A stretch of 64,000 nt of DNA from Brassica napus (GCF_020379485.1 NC_063442.1:13452009-13516008), one strand, 5' to 3'; positions 25,672-39,143 are shown, counted from the stretch's first letter. Notes: generated by a model from the letters alone, not told the origin. Numbers and translations are program-made.

Positions 25672-27605
25672 TCTTATATATTAAAACAGAAGTCATGACT
25701 TCTTTTCATGTGTTATTTTATAAGTTTGGACCATTCCTAGAAAATATCATATTTTACATAAGTTCATTATTATATATTTTAATATCTTTATCTTCTTTTT
25801 TGAAATAGAAATGAATATATTTAAAATGTTCTAACAAAATATTTTTAAAATCTTCTTAGAATCTTTTTAAATTTACTTTCAAAAATTAGTTAGTTTTAAT
25901 TTAAATTATCATAAAATATAATTAGAAATTAAAATTGAATATAGTTTTGGTTTATAAACGAAAATTTAAATAAAATGAAATTAATTAATTTCACAAATAC
26001 ATTTACTAATAATTTTTAAAGATTTTGATAGAAATAAATATTTATTTTTATTTTAATTTTTTCAAAAATAATTTCTAATAAAATAAAAATCATGATTTTT
26101 TTATGAGTGATATTTTTATTTGGACCATCATTTAAATTTTATATTAAATGTATATCACTAATGCTAATATACATAATATTTTTAACTACTTTAATCATAA
26201 TATCTTTTATTTTTTAAAATTAAATTAAAATTTTAACAAATCTCTTGAAGAAGATTATAATAAGATCTTAATTGTCATAAATTGAATATAAATATTTTCA
26301 ACTAATTTTGTAACTAGTAATAAATGTTACTAAAAGAATAAAATTATATCCTATTTTATCAATTTTATAATAATATCTATCATTTTAAAATGAAAATGTT
26401 ATATTGAACAAAATATGATAAAATTATTTTAAATTGATAAGTTAACATATTTTATTTTCATAAATATAAAATATTTATGCTAAAAATATAATATGTTGGT
26501 AGAACGGGTTAATATTAGTAAACTATATAATACATGTACAAACATTTAACTTATCTTAAAAATTTTAATATACAATAATATATTATATAAAGTTAATAAA
26601 ATTAAAAAATTACTAAAAAAATCTAGCGATTTGAATTACAGATCATGATTATAAATAAATTAAATACAAAATTGTTTTCATATATGTTGTTTCATGCATT
26701 AAAAAATTTAGTTTAGTAATCAAACGCAAATTCAATAAGACAAATATATAATAAGCAACATATATATGTGATGATTTTAATTTACAGCATGAAAACTATA
26801 AAATTATTATATTTGGCATAATTATACAAATATTTAAATATGTGAGTAACCTATGTTACATGGAAACATAAGCGGGTACGTGGAAGCGGAAACGTATGGA
26901 ATCGTAGAAGTGAGATTTTTTTAAAAAAATAGGAAGTGGATATGTGTTGGAAGCATATATATATATATATATATAAGTATTTTTTGAAAAACAAAACTAG
27001 AACTAAAATTATATGATTTAAATTTAAAGTATTTATTCATTTATAATAATTTTGAAATGATTTCATATTAAAATTGTGAAATATACATAAACTAAAATTA
27101 AAAAAAAATTATTATATTAATTATTATTAATACTTTATAATTAATTGACATAATATATTTGAATATATGATTTATCTTTAATAAAAACCTCAATGCATAA
27201 AGATAATTTATAGTATTAATTTTAATATTTGTATATTTCTATTCTCTCTATTCAATACTATTAAAATTTGATTTTATATAAATGAAAAACTATAGTTTTA
27301 TATTTTATTGATATAAGACATTGTGTTTTTTATAAAGGACGGAAGCGTGATTTCAAAACGGAATCGTAAGTTTCTAACATGTTTTTAAAGAGAATATTTT
27401 AGAAGCATTGTGGAAGCGAGATTCCGTAAGCTTCCACAAGGTTCCAATTCCGATTCCGATTCCGAAGCGGGAAGGAAACGTCCGATAAAGCTTTCATGCA
27501 ACGTAGTGAGTAACATTAAAAGTATATAATAATTATGTAAAACAAATATCTATATATATAAATGTGAAAATATATACCCGCACGGTTGTGCGGGTGGAAA
27601 TCTAG
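25672..27605 (+). mobile_element. Helitron B (non-autonomous, with nested transposon)
   Basis: Starts TCTTATATATTAAAACAG, with a subterminal palindrome gaagtcatgacttc. It ends in a hairpin (cccgcacggttgtgcggg) plus tggaaat and CTAG, followed by T. It was inserted two bases to the right of Helitron A. A second, shorter copy of the same family lies at 53920-55198 in reverse orientation. The difference in length is almost entirely the 656-bp element at 26851-27506. No coding capacity. Confidence 0.88.
26851..27506. mobile_element. Nested 656-bp TIR transposon inside Helitron B
   Basis: The left end reads CTATGTTACATG; the right end read on the other strand is CTACGTTGCATG, a 12-bp imperfect terminal inverted repeat. 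It is flanked by the 8-bp direct repeat TGAGTAAC (26843-26850 and 27507-27514), or 9 bp if the preceding G is counted. The related Helitron at 53920-55198 has a single gttactca (reverse strand) at this point, which is the empty site. The size and 8-bp duplication fit a non-autonomous hAT-like element; 9 bp would suit a Mutator-like one. The interior is rich in ggaagcg and gattccg motifs and has no ORF. Confidence 0.8.
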
Positions 27606-28006
27606 TATGTTATTATAATTTGATTTTATAGTATCGTAAGATGTCAATCTATTATTAAAAATGTATTGAAATTAAGCTACTTAATTATAGTAAGAATTTA
27701 AATATTTTTTAATCAATTTATGATGTTTTTACATAGTATATAAATATGTTGATGCATCTAATATGTATTTTGTTATCCCCCAAAATTTATCCAGCAGTTT
27801 TCATTCGATTACGTGATGTTTATCAATAGAGTCAAAGAGTTTGGTTCAGTGATGGATCTAATTGTACACAAAAACTAATCATATTAAAAAGATTTAAAAA
27901 TGACGACAATTATATTGTATAATATGGTAGGAATTATAGAAACATACAAAAGAGAAGTAGTTGATGAATTGATTCTCATTCTCCTAAGCATTACCTAACA
28001 AGTAAG

Positions 28007-28598
28007 AGCATCTTCAAGAGACCTTTAAATCTTCAAAATTTAGAGTTTTTGTTTTTTTAACAGATCTTCAAACCCTTAAATTTTGAGGATCTGAACAGTG
28101 AAACCTCAAATTTAAGGTTTTACTATTCAGACCTTCAACACTATTTATTTTTCATTTAAATATTTTATTTATATATATATATATGTATTATTAATAAATA
28201 AAATACATAAATATGTTAAAATAAAATAAAAACTAATATAAACTAATGAGTACTTTGTATGAGAACACTATGTGAGTAGTTTATATTTTCAATTTTTATG
28301 AATAAATGTATATTTTCTCCCAAAAAAAATGTACATTTTATGTTATTATTTATGTATTTTGTGTTCTAATAAATTGTATTTATAAATATTGAGTTTATAT
28401 TTTCAATGTGTACATATTATTTACCTGTATAAAGTTTAGTGATTATAAGTAGTTTATATTAAATTTAAGGACTAAAAGGAAAATTATTTAAAATTTTAAA
28501 GATAATTTTGAGGGTTTTTTTTGGAACAACTCACTCTCAAACTTTTATTTTGAAGATTTTTTACTTTCAAAACGAGGTTCCTTGGAGATGCTTTAGGT
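28007..28598. repeat. MITE with inverted ends
   Basis: The left end, agagcatcttcaagagacc, and the right end, read on the opposite strand as aaagcatctccaaggaacc, form an imperfect terminal inverted repeat of about 18 bp. The element is AT-rich, has no ORF and is truncated in the inner duplication unit. Family not certain. Confidence 0.55.
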
Positions 28599-31500
28599 TA
28601 GGTAGAGACTCCTTTTGTTCGCTTCTGAATTTCTGATTGTAAAAAGAGCGGAAGGGACGAAGGGTACTAACAAAATTAGGTGGTTGACGAAAGTCTATTT
28701 TTATTATTTTCAAGTCCCAACCGAATCATATATGATTCAACTTTGATGAGTTTTTTTTTTTTTTAAAAAAAAATACTATATGAGTTAACTTATAGAAATA
28801 TGTCGAAACTGATTTTTTATATTTAATGCAATGATTTTTCACATTACATAAGTAAATACTATAACATTACTACATTAGTAGTATATGATGGATATGTTTA
28901 CTCCACTTATTAAAATTAGGGTTGAGTGAAAAACTAAGAAATCTTGGAACGATACTTAATGTCTATAGCCCGATCAACTATTTCCACTTTGTAGTGATAT
29001 TTTTGAGATGGTTGATGTATTAATATTTCATAATACATCAATATATACGTGTTACAACATTCAACATCAAAAATATTTTACGAAGAATAAAAATTAGATG
29101 ATAATCCGCGCGAAAACGCGAAGAGATTTTTTTATACTAATGTTTGTTCATTAAATGGTTTTAACATTTTGTAACACTCCAATTTTTATCGATAGTAAAA
29201 TAACGAATACAAATGTTGGTTTTCTAAATGTAACATCGTTGTTGAAGAGTTAACATACTACAATTTATTTTTATTTTTTTTAAGATTACATATGCACAAA
29301 AAAATAAGTTTTACGGTTGTCACAAATCACAAAAATCAGATAGATAACATCGATTGTGAAATGACGAAAGTGGATTAGGTTTTCTGCTCTTGATTTGTTT
29401 ACTATTAACTCTCCGTAAGTGATTTTATTTTCTTTCTTTATAAAATTGTGTTTTCTTTCTTGTTTATGTTTCACTGATATAAGTTTTATTTTTTGTGTTT
29501 AACTTCTTCTGTGAATTCGGTGGATTGCACAAATGTCAATTTAAAAATATGGACATCTGTAAAAATTAATTTCATTCCAGATACATCTCTAAGAATCAAA
29601 ATTTTGAAAAAAATCACCAGTAAACTATATTCACAGGTTAGTGTTCAAATCTAATATATCAAGTTGTTATAGAATATAAGTGCAGACTCAAAATATAAAT
29701 GTCTATCTAGTATATATTCACTAAAGGTTTAAAAATCATATAATTTCAGTACAACAAAACAAATTACTTATTTGATTAACCTACGCTTTTAAGGTTTAGT
29801 TACTTAAGAGTATACTGATAAAAATATATATAATAATTTACAATTCTAGTATATGTAGACTATGTATAAACTAAGAATTGTTTAATTTATTAAATGATAA
29901 ACTATGAACTTCTAGTAAATAGTTCAAATCTATCACTCTTACAATTATACAGCTAGATAGAGTATTATGGAGAAACAAATATTAGACAAATGATCAAATC
30001 TTTAATTTTCGAACAAACTCAAAAGGAGGTAATTGTAATCTTGTCATGATATTTCATTAAAAGCTTTTCAAGAATAAAAATCAAGACTAAAATATTTAAT
30101 ATGAATGAAATCATATATATATATATATAGTGCTTCCAATATTATAAATTACTTTGATTTGAAGAAGTGTATTTCTCGTATTGTCGGGATCAAAGAATAT
30201 ATTAGAAACAACCTCTAAAAATAATAATTTGGATACATAAAAGTATATACATTAGAGTAAATACATAAATCAAAACCAATACATTTTCTTTATTTAAAAT
30301 AATGTTTTGGTAAAGAAATCAAAACAATTATTTTATGTACTTTATATGGTATATAATTAAACTTTAGTGATATTGACATATATATATATATATTATATTT
30401 TAATATAAATATTTATTATTGACACTTAATACTCATATGATTTTATTAACATTTGTATATTTGCTCTAACAAAAATTTAAACCGTTAATCACAAAAATTT
30501 AATGTGAGATTTATCAATACAAATTTTAAAATTAAAACATTAAGATCTCAACAATTTTTCAATGCAAATTTTGAAATTAACAAATTTATATATTTTATAT
30601 AATCCGCTTCTTATTATTTGAGGAGCACTTTTATATATAAACCTTTATCCCATGTGTGATTCACAACTTTGCTATTTCTTAGGTGTCAACACCACATTCC
30701 ACCTCACAACTTTTTTTAAATAACCCTCTTTGACCTAGACTAATTACATATCATGCCATTGCTCAAAACATATAATGTATGTTTCATTTTATGTATCTTG
30801 ATTCTAAGCATTTATTCTAAGCATCTTACCAAAAACATATAGTTTCATTTCATGAACGTGTTCACTAAATTTAGAGTATTGAAACTTTTTATACATCCAT
30901 GTCACGATACTATTGTATAAAATCTGAACTCTATGGATAATATAATTTATATGCCATGTTAAGTTATACCGATACCATTTATCATCCCTATCAACTCGAG
31001 ATAATATTATGTCATCGGCCATCATATTATATTTATGTTATATAATTTATTATGCTGAATAAACCAGAAACAAGATTATATACTATGTTGTGCGATTTGT
31101 CTATGTGTTGTTGTATATTAGTTAATTATTATTAGTAATATGTTAGCATAATATTTGTGTACACTCGATCATATCAACAATTTTTTATTCTGATTATAAA
31201 CACTTAGATACAATACAAAGATATTACTTGAAAATGAAACATATAGTCCATGATATATTTGAATGAATCGGAAAAACGCTGTCATTGGATCTTGATTAAG
31301 CTATATTTCCTTAAGGGAGTAAATCTCGGTGTCAAATATTGAATGCTCCAATTCAAAAGAATAATCAAAGTTGGTCATGAAATTTGAGTCAATCAAATAT
31401 TTTCGGAATGATTGACTTTCGTGTTTGTGGTATTTCAATTATGGGAAGTCTATTGTATTCTTTCCAATTTTAGAGGATAATATTCGCACTGATTGATCAA

Positions 31501-31911
31501 TCGTGACATATGTCATAGTAACATAAGATGTTAAATCGCTATTGTCAAAATTTTGAATAAATACGCGATCAATTATGGATTTTTTGACGTGATTTTAGGG
31601 TTATATGCAATTATGGATTTCTTAGTCAATATAAATTTTTTATATCCATTCATTTATCTATAATACTAAACAAAATCACTAAAAATTATTAACCTTGATG
31701 TTATGTGGTATAATGCGCAATGTACCATCAAAATTTATGTTAATGAACTACACAGCAAGTTCCATTGTCTACTATGTTCTAACTAAATCATATCATAAGA
31801 ATTTTAAGCTTTGTTGTGTAGATTTTACACACACTCTGTTAAAGACACTTGCGAATAATACTAAAACATTTTAGATATATTTTTAAGTTATTTGAAAAAG
31901 AGTATACATTC
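28599..31911. other. AT-rich intergenic repeats with Helitron-like ends
   Basis: No genes seen. At 29094-29120 there is an inverted Helitron-type 3' terminus (ttag, atgataat, then a ccgcgcgaaaacgcg hairpin), with CTAA in place of CTAG on the minus strand. Near 30603 the sequence tccgcttcttattatttg could be the 5' end of the plus-strand Helitron that terminates at 46110, on the other side of the LTR element. This pairing is tentative. Confidence 0.35.
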
Positions 31912-31916
31912 ATTAT

Positions 31917-33382
31917 TGATATCTTGCATATTTACATTGTTTTATCCATTTATTCATGTGCATTTTCATCATATAGTTTAGGATTTAGCCATGTCTAGGT
32001 TGCATTTTGCATACATATGTCTCTATCAGGTAGTTGAGCACCACATGGAGTTTCTGGAGACATTTGAGTGCATTTGGAGCTCAAAAGGAGGTGATTAGAG
32101 TGAGCTTTGGACGAGCACTGCTGGAGCGACCTCTCGGAGCGACGGCATGAGGTCGCTGTGCACCACATCCCGGAGCGACTCATCCAGAGCGACACAGCAA
32201 GGTCGCTCGCGTTTTCATCACTGGGAGACGCGAGAACAAGCTCGGAGCGACCTTCCAGAGCGACGTGCTGAAGTCGCTCCCGAAGCTTGGAGCGACGTCC
32301 CAGAGCGACAGGAAGAAGTCGCTCGCGAATTCACCACCCGGAGACGCGAGAACAAGCCCGGAGCGACCTCTCGCAGCGACACAGCGAGGTCGCTCCCGAA
32401 GCTTGGAGCGACTTGTCGGAGCGACAGTCTGAGGTCGCTCCGTGTTTTGTTTCTGCTCGAACTTGTGTTTTCTCAAGGGCATTTTGGTCATTTCATTATG
32501 CACGTTTTTATTTTCTAAACCTATGTTTTATTACTCTGTAAGCCACCAGGGGGAGGATCATCTTTTTTTCTTAGAAAAACCACCAAAAACCTTTGGAAAG
32601 TGATCTCTTTGAATCAATTGATCAGTTTTATTATTGAAATTCTGTGTTCTTATTTATATTTTGTGTTTCTCTGCATGATTAATCTGAAATCCACCATGGG
32701 TTTAAGAGGAATCATGGAGATTAGTGAGTAATCACCTTTTGAATTCATGGGTTAGGGAGATTAAGGGTGATTAGGTTAGAACTAGGATGTTTTAGTGTAG
32801 ATCATTCATATTGCCTTGCTAGTAGAGTGAACATAAAGCATCTTCTGAGTTGGCCACTCAGTTGTTGATCCTTAGGCATTTCTCACCCGAAAGGTGTTCG
32901 ATGAAATGCCCGAGATAACTCTCCTAGACTTTTAGCATACCTTGCCAAAGACATTTGTTGTTAAAGATGCTAAGATAGCTAATAGACTTGTTAGTAATGA
33001 TTGCTTTCATATATTCAACCAAAGACATTTGATGCTTGAATTGTGTTAAGTAAATGAACATTCATCTAGACATAGAGTTTGTTTAGGATTGTGTCTAAGC
33101 TTAAGGTTAATAGATTGATTGATCGTTTGCCATCTTTAGTTCGAGGCTTGATCACCCGATGTCTAATCCCTATATCCATGAGTTCTCTTTTCCAATAGTT
33201 AAGAAAGTATCGTTTAGTTATTCCTATTAATTAGTCATAGTTAAAAACCCATCTAAATCATTGGTTGCACTTAGATTAAGTGATTACTTGCATTCTCGGT
33301 GCTTTAGTATCTCTCAGAACTGGTTCGACAATCATTTATACTACAGCATTTGTCTTAGGAGCCTTGAAAACTCCTAACATCA
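31917..33382 (+). repeat. 5' LTR
   Basis: 1466 bp, TG...CA ends. It contains a block (about 32118-32440) of GAGCGAC and GTCGCTC modules and a U3/R/U5-type order that cannot be resolved in detail. Short ORFs across the repeat block exist on both strands and are identical in both LTRs. They look like by-products of the repeat. Confidence 0.95.
32118..32440. repeat. GAGCGAC/GTCGCTC module array in 5' LTR
   Basis: By eye there are about eleven GAGCGAC and five GTCGCTC heptamers in 320 bp. They are arranged as units of roughly 60 bp: two direct heptamers followed by one inverted heptamer, often preceding gcgttttc or cgaagctt. Each unit can fold as a hairpin. The same array is in the 3' LTR and a related one lies inside the element at 39335-39716. 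Confidence 0.85.
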
Positions 33383-33385
33383 AAT

Positions 33386-33399
33386 TGGCGCCGTTGCCA
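33386..33399 (+). promoter_or_regulatory. Primer binding site
   Basis: TGGCGCCGTTGCC begins three bases after the 5' LTR. This is the Athila-type site, as I recall complementary to the 3' end of tRNA-Asp, where minus-strand DNA synthesis is primed. Confidence 0.85.
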
Positions 33400-33508
33400 A
33401 ATTCTGAGTCGATTTGAACATTGAGATTTAGTCAATTGCTTGAGACTAAGTCATTTTTATTTTCTTTTGTTACTAACTCTTCTTCACCTCCCTTTAATCT
33501 ACAGGTGT

Positions 33509-36500
33509 ATGAACTTGAGGAGCAAGGGTCCATCAAACCTAGTTCCAAGAGCAGCAGACATCAGAGCTTTAGAGAGAGAGTGTGCTAGAAAGAGAAGAGA
33601 AGAAGACCATCAGGCTCAATTGCAGAGACTGAACACTGACATGGGAGACGTTCATCAAGAAGATGCAGGCGTCAATGGCGCTAACAACAATGGTCCACCT
33701 AACCAACAGCGAGCAGCTCGCCCCATTGGCACTTACGACCGTCCCAACATTCATGGTCATAGATTGGGAATCCGAGCACCCGCCGTGGCAGCCAACAACT
33801 TTGAGATCAAGTCAGGACTCCTCAACGTGATCGAGAACAACAAGTATCATGGCTTGGCTCTCGAGGATCCATTTGATCACTTGGACAGGTTCGACAGCTA
33901 CTGTGGGTTGTCAAAAACCAATGGTGTGTCCGAAGATGCTTTAAAGCTCAAGCTATTCCCTTTCTCTTTGGGGGATAAGGCACGTCAGTGGGAGAAGTCT
34001 CTACCCAGCGACTCCATTACCACTTGGGATGACTGCAAGAAAGCATTCTTGGAGAAGTTCTTCTCTACTTCAAGAACTGCTAAGCTGAGAAACGAGATCT
34101 CCAGCTTTCAACAGAAGGGCTTGGAAGGTTTCAGTGAAGCCTGGGAGAGATTCAAGGGCTATCAAGCTCAATGCCCACACCATGGTTTCTCTAAGGAGAG
34201 TTTGCTGAGCACATTCTACCGTGGTGCTCTACCTAAGTACAGAGCCAGACTGGATACAGCTAGTAATGGGTTCTTCTTGGGGCGAACTGAGGAGGATGCA
34301 GAGGAGCTGGTTGACAACATGGTTAAGAGTGATGCAGTCTACAGTGGAGACCACGACAGAAGCAGTAGAACTGAGGATAAGCAAACGAGGAAGGAGTTGA
34401 AGGCTCTACAGGATAAGATAGACATCCTCCTTGCTGATAAAGCTACCCAAGAGCAGCTGCACTTTGTCGGCAACCCAAGCCAAGAAACACCAGCTGTTGT
34501 CCATGAAGTTGAGGGTTTGGAAGGTCAGGAAGAGCTGTGTTTCATCAACAACAATGGTAGCTGGTACAAGAAAGAACCCAACTTTCAGTACAACAACTAC
34601 CAACAGAAGTCCTATTCCAACAACCAGCAGAGTGGTTATCAGCCTCGGAACAATCAGCAAGGCAGTTATCAACCTCAGCAGAACCCTCCTCCTGGTTTCA
34701 ACAACAAGGGCAACCATTCTTCCCAACAACAATCTAATCCCTCTACCTCCACTCCTCAGGTCAGCAGCACTGATGCTCTACTGAAACAAATCCTGGAGTC
34801 TCAAACAAGAAGTGAGAAGCATGTTGGCTATGAGTTGAAGAATCTTCACTCAAAGATTGATGGGAGCTACAATGAGCTCAACAACAAGTTCAGAGCTTTG
34901 GAGAACCAGTTTGCTGCCATGAACACTCAACAAAATCGCCAACAAGGTTCTCTACCTGGTAAATCTGAGCAAAACCCAAAGGAAACCATGAAAGCTATCA
35001 CTCTTAGAAGTGGTAAGGAGTTACCTCAGAGAACTCTCACCAAGGATGCTGAGAAACAAAGTGAGGGGGTTGCCATCACCATAGATGATGAAGTGGTGAT
35101 TGTTGATGAGAAGATCAATGACGAGATCTTGGAAAAGATAGTGGAAGCAAAAGGAAAGGGAAAGGTTGGAGAAGAGAAGAAAACAGTTAAAGATGGTGAA
35201 GTCGTCTCTCCTGCAAGTGAGAACTCTTTTGTTCCTCCTGCCTATGAACCCAAGCTCCCATTCCCAGGTCGATTTAAGAGGCAGCTACTAGAGAAGTACA
35301 AAGCTTTGTTTGACAAGCAAATGAGTGAAGTCCAAGTCACAATGCCCATTATAGATGCTTTCATGCTGATCCCTCAATACAGCAAGTTCCTCAAAGATGC
35401 TGTAGCTGCAAAGAAGAAAGAGATGGAGGGCATGGTGATTCTCACTCATGAGTGCAGTGCTATCATTCAGAGGCTGGTCATTCCAAAGAAGCTAGAAGAT
35501 CCTGGATGCTTCACATTACCTTGCGCTCTAGGGCCTATGGTATTTGATAGATGTCTCTGCGATTTGGGAGCTAGTGTCAGCTTGATGCCCCTATCTGTTG
35601 CTAAGAAGCTGGGTTTCACTCAGTACAAGAAGTGTAGACTTTCTCTGGTATTGGCTGATCGTTCAGTGAAGTACCCTGTGGGTATCTTAGAGGACCTCCC
35701 AGTGATGGTTGGAAATTATGAGATCCCTACAGACTTTGTGGTGCTTGAAATGGGTGAAGAAGCTCAAGACCCTTTAATCCTTGGAAGACCTTTCTTAGCC
35801 ACAGCAGGAGCTATAGTTAATGTGAAAGAAGGCAAGATTGATCTCCATCTGGGTAAAGGGCACGTTCTGCATTTCGACATCAAGGAAGTAATGAGGAGGC
35901 CAACAGTTCAGGGCCAAGTGTTCTACATCGAAGAGATGGATGCCCTTGCTGATGAACTCCTAGAAGAGTTGTCACTAGAGGACCCTCTACAGCATGCTTT
36001 AACTGTAGAGAAGGAGGCTGAGGTGATCGAGAACCTGGAGAGTACTGCCTATGGGATGATGCTGGATTCACACCAGGCGTTTGTCAGTAAGGACCAGTAT
36101 GAGGAGCTTCCACAGATGGTTCACCAACAAGTCTCAGTCACTCAACGAGAGGACAACCAGCAGGATGACTGGAGTGAACTAAAGGCACCTAAAGTGGAGC
36201 TTAAACCTCTTCCCCATGGTGTAAGGTATGCATTCCTTGGTCCTAATGAAACTTACCCTGTCATTGTGAGTAGTGAACTTACTGAGAATGAGCTATCTGA
36301 ACTTTTGAAAACACTTAAAAGATTTAGAAAGGCAATAGGTTACTCACTAGATGACATCAAGGGGATATCACCCTCTTTGTGCATGCATAGGATACATCTT
36401 GAGGATGAATCAATGACTTCTATCGAGCATCAAAGAAGGTTAAATCCTAACCTGAAGGATGTTGTAAAGAAAGAGATTCTTAAACTCCTAGATGCTGGTG

Positions 36501-36745
36501 TTATTTACCCTATCTCAGATTCTAAATGGGTATCACCTGTGCATGTTGTACCAAAGAAAGGTGGTATCACTGTGATCAAGAATGACAACGATGAACTGAT
36601 ACCAACAAGAACCATCACAGGTCATAGAATGTGCATTGATTACCGAAAACTAAACTCTGCATCTAGAAAGGATCATTTTCCACTACCATTTATTGATCAG
36701 ATGCTTAGAGAGACTTGCAAATCACCCATTCTACTGTTTCCTTGA
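33509..36745 (+). CDS. Athila gag-protease and N-terminal part of RT
   Basis: Polyprotein start of the LTR element. The ATG at 33509 ([15 protein letters not shown]) is preferred over the in-frame 33440 ATG, whose extension is a hydrophobic chance leader. The retrotransposon gag core ([37 protein letters not shown]) lies at about residues 130-255. A Gln/Asn-rich linker follows. The aspartic protease motif [13 protein letters not shown] is near residue 684, and the RT start ([27 protein letters not shown]) follows residue 950. The frame then shifts at about 36705 and ends prematurely at 36745. Gag and protease look intact, while pol is separated from them by the break. Confidence 0.9.
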   Translation: MNLRSKGPSNLVPRAADIRALERECARKRREEDHQAQLQRLNTDMGDVHQEDAGVNGANNNGPPNQQRAARPIGTYDRPNIHGHRLGIRAPAVAANNFEIKSGLLNVIENNKYHGLALEDPFDHLDRFDSYCGLSKTNGVSEDALKLKLFPFSLGDKARQWEKSLPSDSITTWDDCKKAFLEKFFSTSRTAKLRNEISSFQQKGLEGFSEAWERFKGYQAQCPHHGFSKESLLSTFYRGALPKYRARLDTASNGFFLGRTEEDAEELVDNMVKSDAVYSGDHDRSSRTEDKQTRKELKALQDKIDILLADKATQEQLHFVGNPSQETPAVVHEVEGLEGQEELCFINNNGSWYKKEPNFQYNNYQQKSYSNNQQSGYQPRNNQQGSYQPQQNPPPGFNNKGNHSSQQQSNPSTSTPQVSSTDALLKQILESQTRSEKHVGYELKNLHSKIDGSYNELNNKFRALENQFAAMNTQQNRQQGSLPGKSEQNPKETMKAITLRSGKELPQRTLTKDAEKQSEGVAITIDDEVVIVDEKINDEILEKIVEAKGKGKVGEEKKTVKDGEVVSPASENSFVPPAYEPKLPFPGRFKRQLLEKYKALFDKQMSEVQVTMPIIDAFMLIPQYSKFLKDAVAAKKKEMEGMVILTHECSAIIQRLVIPKKLEDPGCFTLPCALGPMVFDRCLCDLGASVSLMPLSVAKKLGFTQYKKCRLSLVLADRSVKYPVGILEDLPVMVGNYEIPTDFVVLEMGEEAQDPLILGRPFLATAGAIVNVKEGKIDLHLGKGHVLHFDIKEVMRRPTVQGQVFYIEEMDALADELLEELSLEDPLQHALTVEKEAEVIENLESTAYGMMLDSHQAFVSKDQYEELPQMVHQQVSVTQREDNQQDDWSELKAPKVELKPLPHGVRYAFLGPNETYPVIVSSELTENELSELLKTLKRFRKAIGYSLDDIKGISPSLCMHRIHLEDESMTSIEHQRRLNPNLKDVVKKEILKLLDAGVIYPISDSKWVSPVHVVPKKGGITVIKNDNDELIPTRTITGHRMCIDYRKLNSASRKDHFPLPFIDQMLRETCKSPILLFP

Positions 36746-39143
36746 TGGGTACTCAGGATTTTTCCAAATCCCCATACATCCCAATGATCAAGAGAAAACG
36801 ACATTCACATGTCCCTATGGCACCTTTGCATATCGAAGGATGCCATTTGGTCTATGTAATGCTCCAGCTACCTTTCAAAGGTGCATGATGTCAATTTTCT
36901 CTGATCTGATTGAGGATGTTGTGGAGGTATTCATGGATGATTTCTCTGTCTACGGATCTTCGTTCTCTGCTTGTTTGTCAAATTTGTGCAGGGTCCTACA
37001 GAGATGTGAGGACACCAACCTTGTGCTGAATTGGGAGAAGTGTCACTTCATGGTCAAAGAAGGGATTGTGCTAGGACACAAGATTTCAGAGAAGGGGATT
37101 GAGGTGGATAAAGCCAAGATCGATGTTATGGTTGGTCTGCCTCAACCAAAGACAGTGAAAGACATCCGGAGTTTTCTTGGTCATGCTGGATTCTACAGGA
37201 GGTTCATCAAGGACTTCTCCATGATCACTAGACCTTTGACCAGGCTGCTGTGCAAGGAAGCTACTTTCAGTTTTGATGTGGAATGTCTACAAGCTTTCAA
37301 GAAGCTGAAAGGTGAACTCGTTAGTGCCCCAATTGTCCAGCCACCTGATTGGGATCTCCCTTTTGAGATCATGTGTGACGCCAGTGACTATGCTGTGGGA
37401 GCTGTTCTGGGGCAGAAGAAAAATGGCAAAACTCATGTGATCTACTACGCCAGCCAAACCCTCAATGATGCTCAAATGAGGTATGCCACAACAGAGAAGG
37501 AGATGCTGGCAATTGTTTTTGCCTTCGAGAAGTTCAGAAGTTACTTGGTTGGGTCTAAAGTCATTGTCTACACAGATCATGCTGCCTTGAGACACCTTCT
37601 AGCCAAGAAAGATGCAAAACCCAGGCTTTTGAGGTGGATCCTTTTGCTCCAAGAGTTTGATATGGAGATCAAGGACAAACCTGGAGTTGAGAATGGAGTA
37701 GCTGATCATTTATCCAGGTTGAGGATAGAGTCTGGTGTCCCAATTGACGAAGGACTTCCTGAAGAGCAGATCATGGCTATCGAAGCAGTGATAGCAGTTT
37801 GTGAGACTGGTAGGAAGCTGGAAGAGGTCAAAGCAACAGAGGAGAAAGAACCTTGGTATGCTGATTTGGTTAACTACCTAGCCACAGGAAGAGAGCCTTT
37901 GAATCTTGTAGGCTATGCCAAGAAGAAGTTCTACAAGGATGTGAAAAGATATTACTGGGACGAGCCCTACCTCTACATTCTCTGCAAAGATCAGCTTTAT
38001 AGGAGAGTGGTTGCAAATGAGGAGATTGATGGGATCCTTGCACAGTGTCATGGATCATCCTATGGAGGACACTTTGCCACCTTCAAGACAGTTGCAAAAG
38101 TATTACAAGCTGGATTCTGGTGGCCACACATGTTCAAGGATACACAAGCCTTTGTTTCGAAGTGTGATTCTTGCCAAAGAAGAGGGAACATCACCAAGAG
38201 GAATGAGATGCCTCAAAATCCAATCCTTGAAGTTGAAGTGTTTGATGTCTGGGGTATTGACTTCATGGGCCCCTTTCCATCATCCTTTGGCAACAAATAT
38301 ATCCTTGTGGCTGTTGATTATGTCTCCAAATGGGTGGAAGCCATAGCAAGCCCCACCAATGATGCTAGAGTTGTAATCAAGATGTTCAAGAGCATCATCT
38401 TCCCAAGGTTTGGAGTTCCAAGAGTTGTAATCAGTGATGGAGGTTCCCACTTCATTAACAAACTGCTTGAGGGACTTCTCAAAAAGAACGGTGTGAAGCA
38501 CAAGGTGGCAACTCCTTATCATCCCCAAACAAGTGGACAAGTTGAGATTTCTAACAGGGAGATCAAATCTATTCTGGAGAAGATTGTGGGGATTACAAGG
38601 AAGGATTGGTCCAATAAGCTTGACGATGCACTTTGGGCTTATAGGACAGCATACAAGACACCACTGGGCACTACACCTTTCAACCTAGTGTATGGGAAGG
38701 CTTGCCATCTGCCAGTGGAACTTGAGTACAAGGCACTATGGGCAATAAAGTTGCTGAACTTTGACATCAAGAGTGCTAAGGAGAAAAGGCTCTTCCAGCT
38801 ACACGAGCTTGATGAGATAAGAATGGATGCTTTTGAGAACTCAAGAATCTACAAGGAAAAGACTAAAGCTTTCCATGACAAGAATATCCTGAAGAGAGAG
38901 TTTAAAGAAGGAGACCAAGTTCTTCTCTACAACTCTAGACTGAAGTTGTTTCCAGGAAAGCTTAAGTCAAGGTGGTCCGGTCCTTTCAAGATCAAGGAGG
39001 TTAGGCCATATGGAGCAATAGTCTTGTGGAGCACTGATGGAAGAGACTTCACAGTGAATGGACAAAGGGTTAAGCTCTACATGGCCAATGCACCAGAGGA
39101 AGATGGAGTTTCCACTCCACTGTCTGATCCTACCCCGGCCTAA
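36693..39143 (+). CDS. Athila pol remainder: RT, RNase H, integrase
   Basis: Continues pol in the next frame after a one-base frameshift near 36705. [34 protein letters not shown] and the catalytic FMDDFSVYG (about 36931). RNase [14 protein letters not shown], then [11 protein letters not shown] and [11 protein letters not shown]. Integrase: an HHCC zinc finger (HGSSYGGH to CDSCQRR, about 38047-38180) and the DDE core with Asp in GIDFMG and SDGGSHF and Glu in SNREIKS. The C-terminal part has the GPFKI/VNGQRVK region. The nominal start codon at 36693 is not a natural start. Without the upstream frame this part is unlikely to be made, so the copy probably depends on other elements. Confidence 0.9.
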   Translation: MIRCLERLANHPFYCFLDGYSGFFQIPIHPNDQEKTTFTCPYGTFAYRRMPFGLCNAPATFQRCMMSIFSDLIEDVVEVFMDDFSVYGSSFSACLSNLCRVLQRCEDTNLVLNWEKCHFMVKEGIVLGHKISEKGIEVDKAKIDVMVGLPQPKTVKDIRSFLGHAGFYRRFIKDFSMITRPLTRLLCKEATFSFDVECLQAFKKLKGELVSAPIVQPPDWDLPFEIMCDASDYAVGAVLGQKKNGKTHVIYYASQTLNDAQMRYATTEKEMLAIVFAFEKFRSYLVGSKVIVYTDHAALRHLLAKKDAKPRLLRWILLLQEFDMEIKDKPGVENGVADHLSRLRIESGVPIDEGLPEEQIMAIEAVIAVCETGRKLEEVKATEEKEPWYADLVNYLATGREPLNLVGYAKKKFYKDVKRYYWDEPYLYILCKDQLYRRVVANEEIDGILAQCHGSSYGGHFATFKTVAKVLQAGFWWPHMFKDTQAFVSKCDSCQRRGNITKRNEMPQNPILEVEVFDVWGIDFMGPFPSSFGNKYILVAVDYVSKWVEAIASPTNDARVVIKMFKSIIFPRFGVPRVVISDGGSHFINKLLEGLLKKNGVKHKVATPYHPQTSGQVEISNREIKSILEKIVGITRKDWSNKLDDALWAYRTAYKTPLGTTPFNLVYGKACHLPVELEYKALWAIKLLNFDIKSAKEKRLFQLHELDEIRMDAFENSRIYKEKTKAFHDKNILKREFKEGDQVLLYNSRLKLFPGKLKSRWSGPFKIKEVRPYGAIVLWSTDGRDFTVNGQRVKLYMANAPEEDGVSTPLSDPTPA

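Larger units (their letters stand above)
22083..28396. repeat. Tandem duplication, outer unit (Helitron-filled)
   Basis: Second unit of the tandem duplication. Homology to the inner unit runs 22083-22417, is interrupted by two Helitrons (22418-25669 and 25672-27605), and resumes 27606-28396, ending at gagttt. Without the Helitrons the unit is about 1.13 kb, against 1.17 kb for the inner one. Joining the flanks and the two bases between the Helitrons gives exactly the gataaatatatatgtt seen uninterrupted in the inner unit. Confidence 0.85.

Noticed and set aside
32118..32440. CRISPR-like array
   Set aside because: The repeats are short inverted heptamers inside an LTR of a plant retrotransposon, without uniform direct repeats or unique spacers.
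32147..32518. 123-residue Arg/Ser-rich ORF in the 5' LTR (identical at 44061-44432)
   Set aside because: It follows the GAGCGAC repeat; ORFs of similar quality exist in other frames of the same block. Identity between LTRs reflects young age, not selection.
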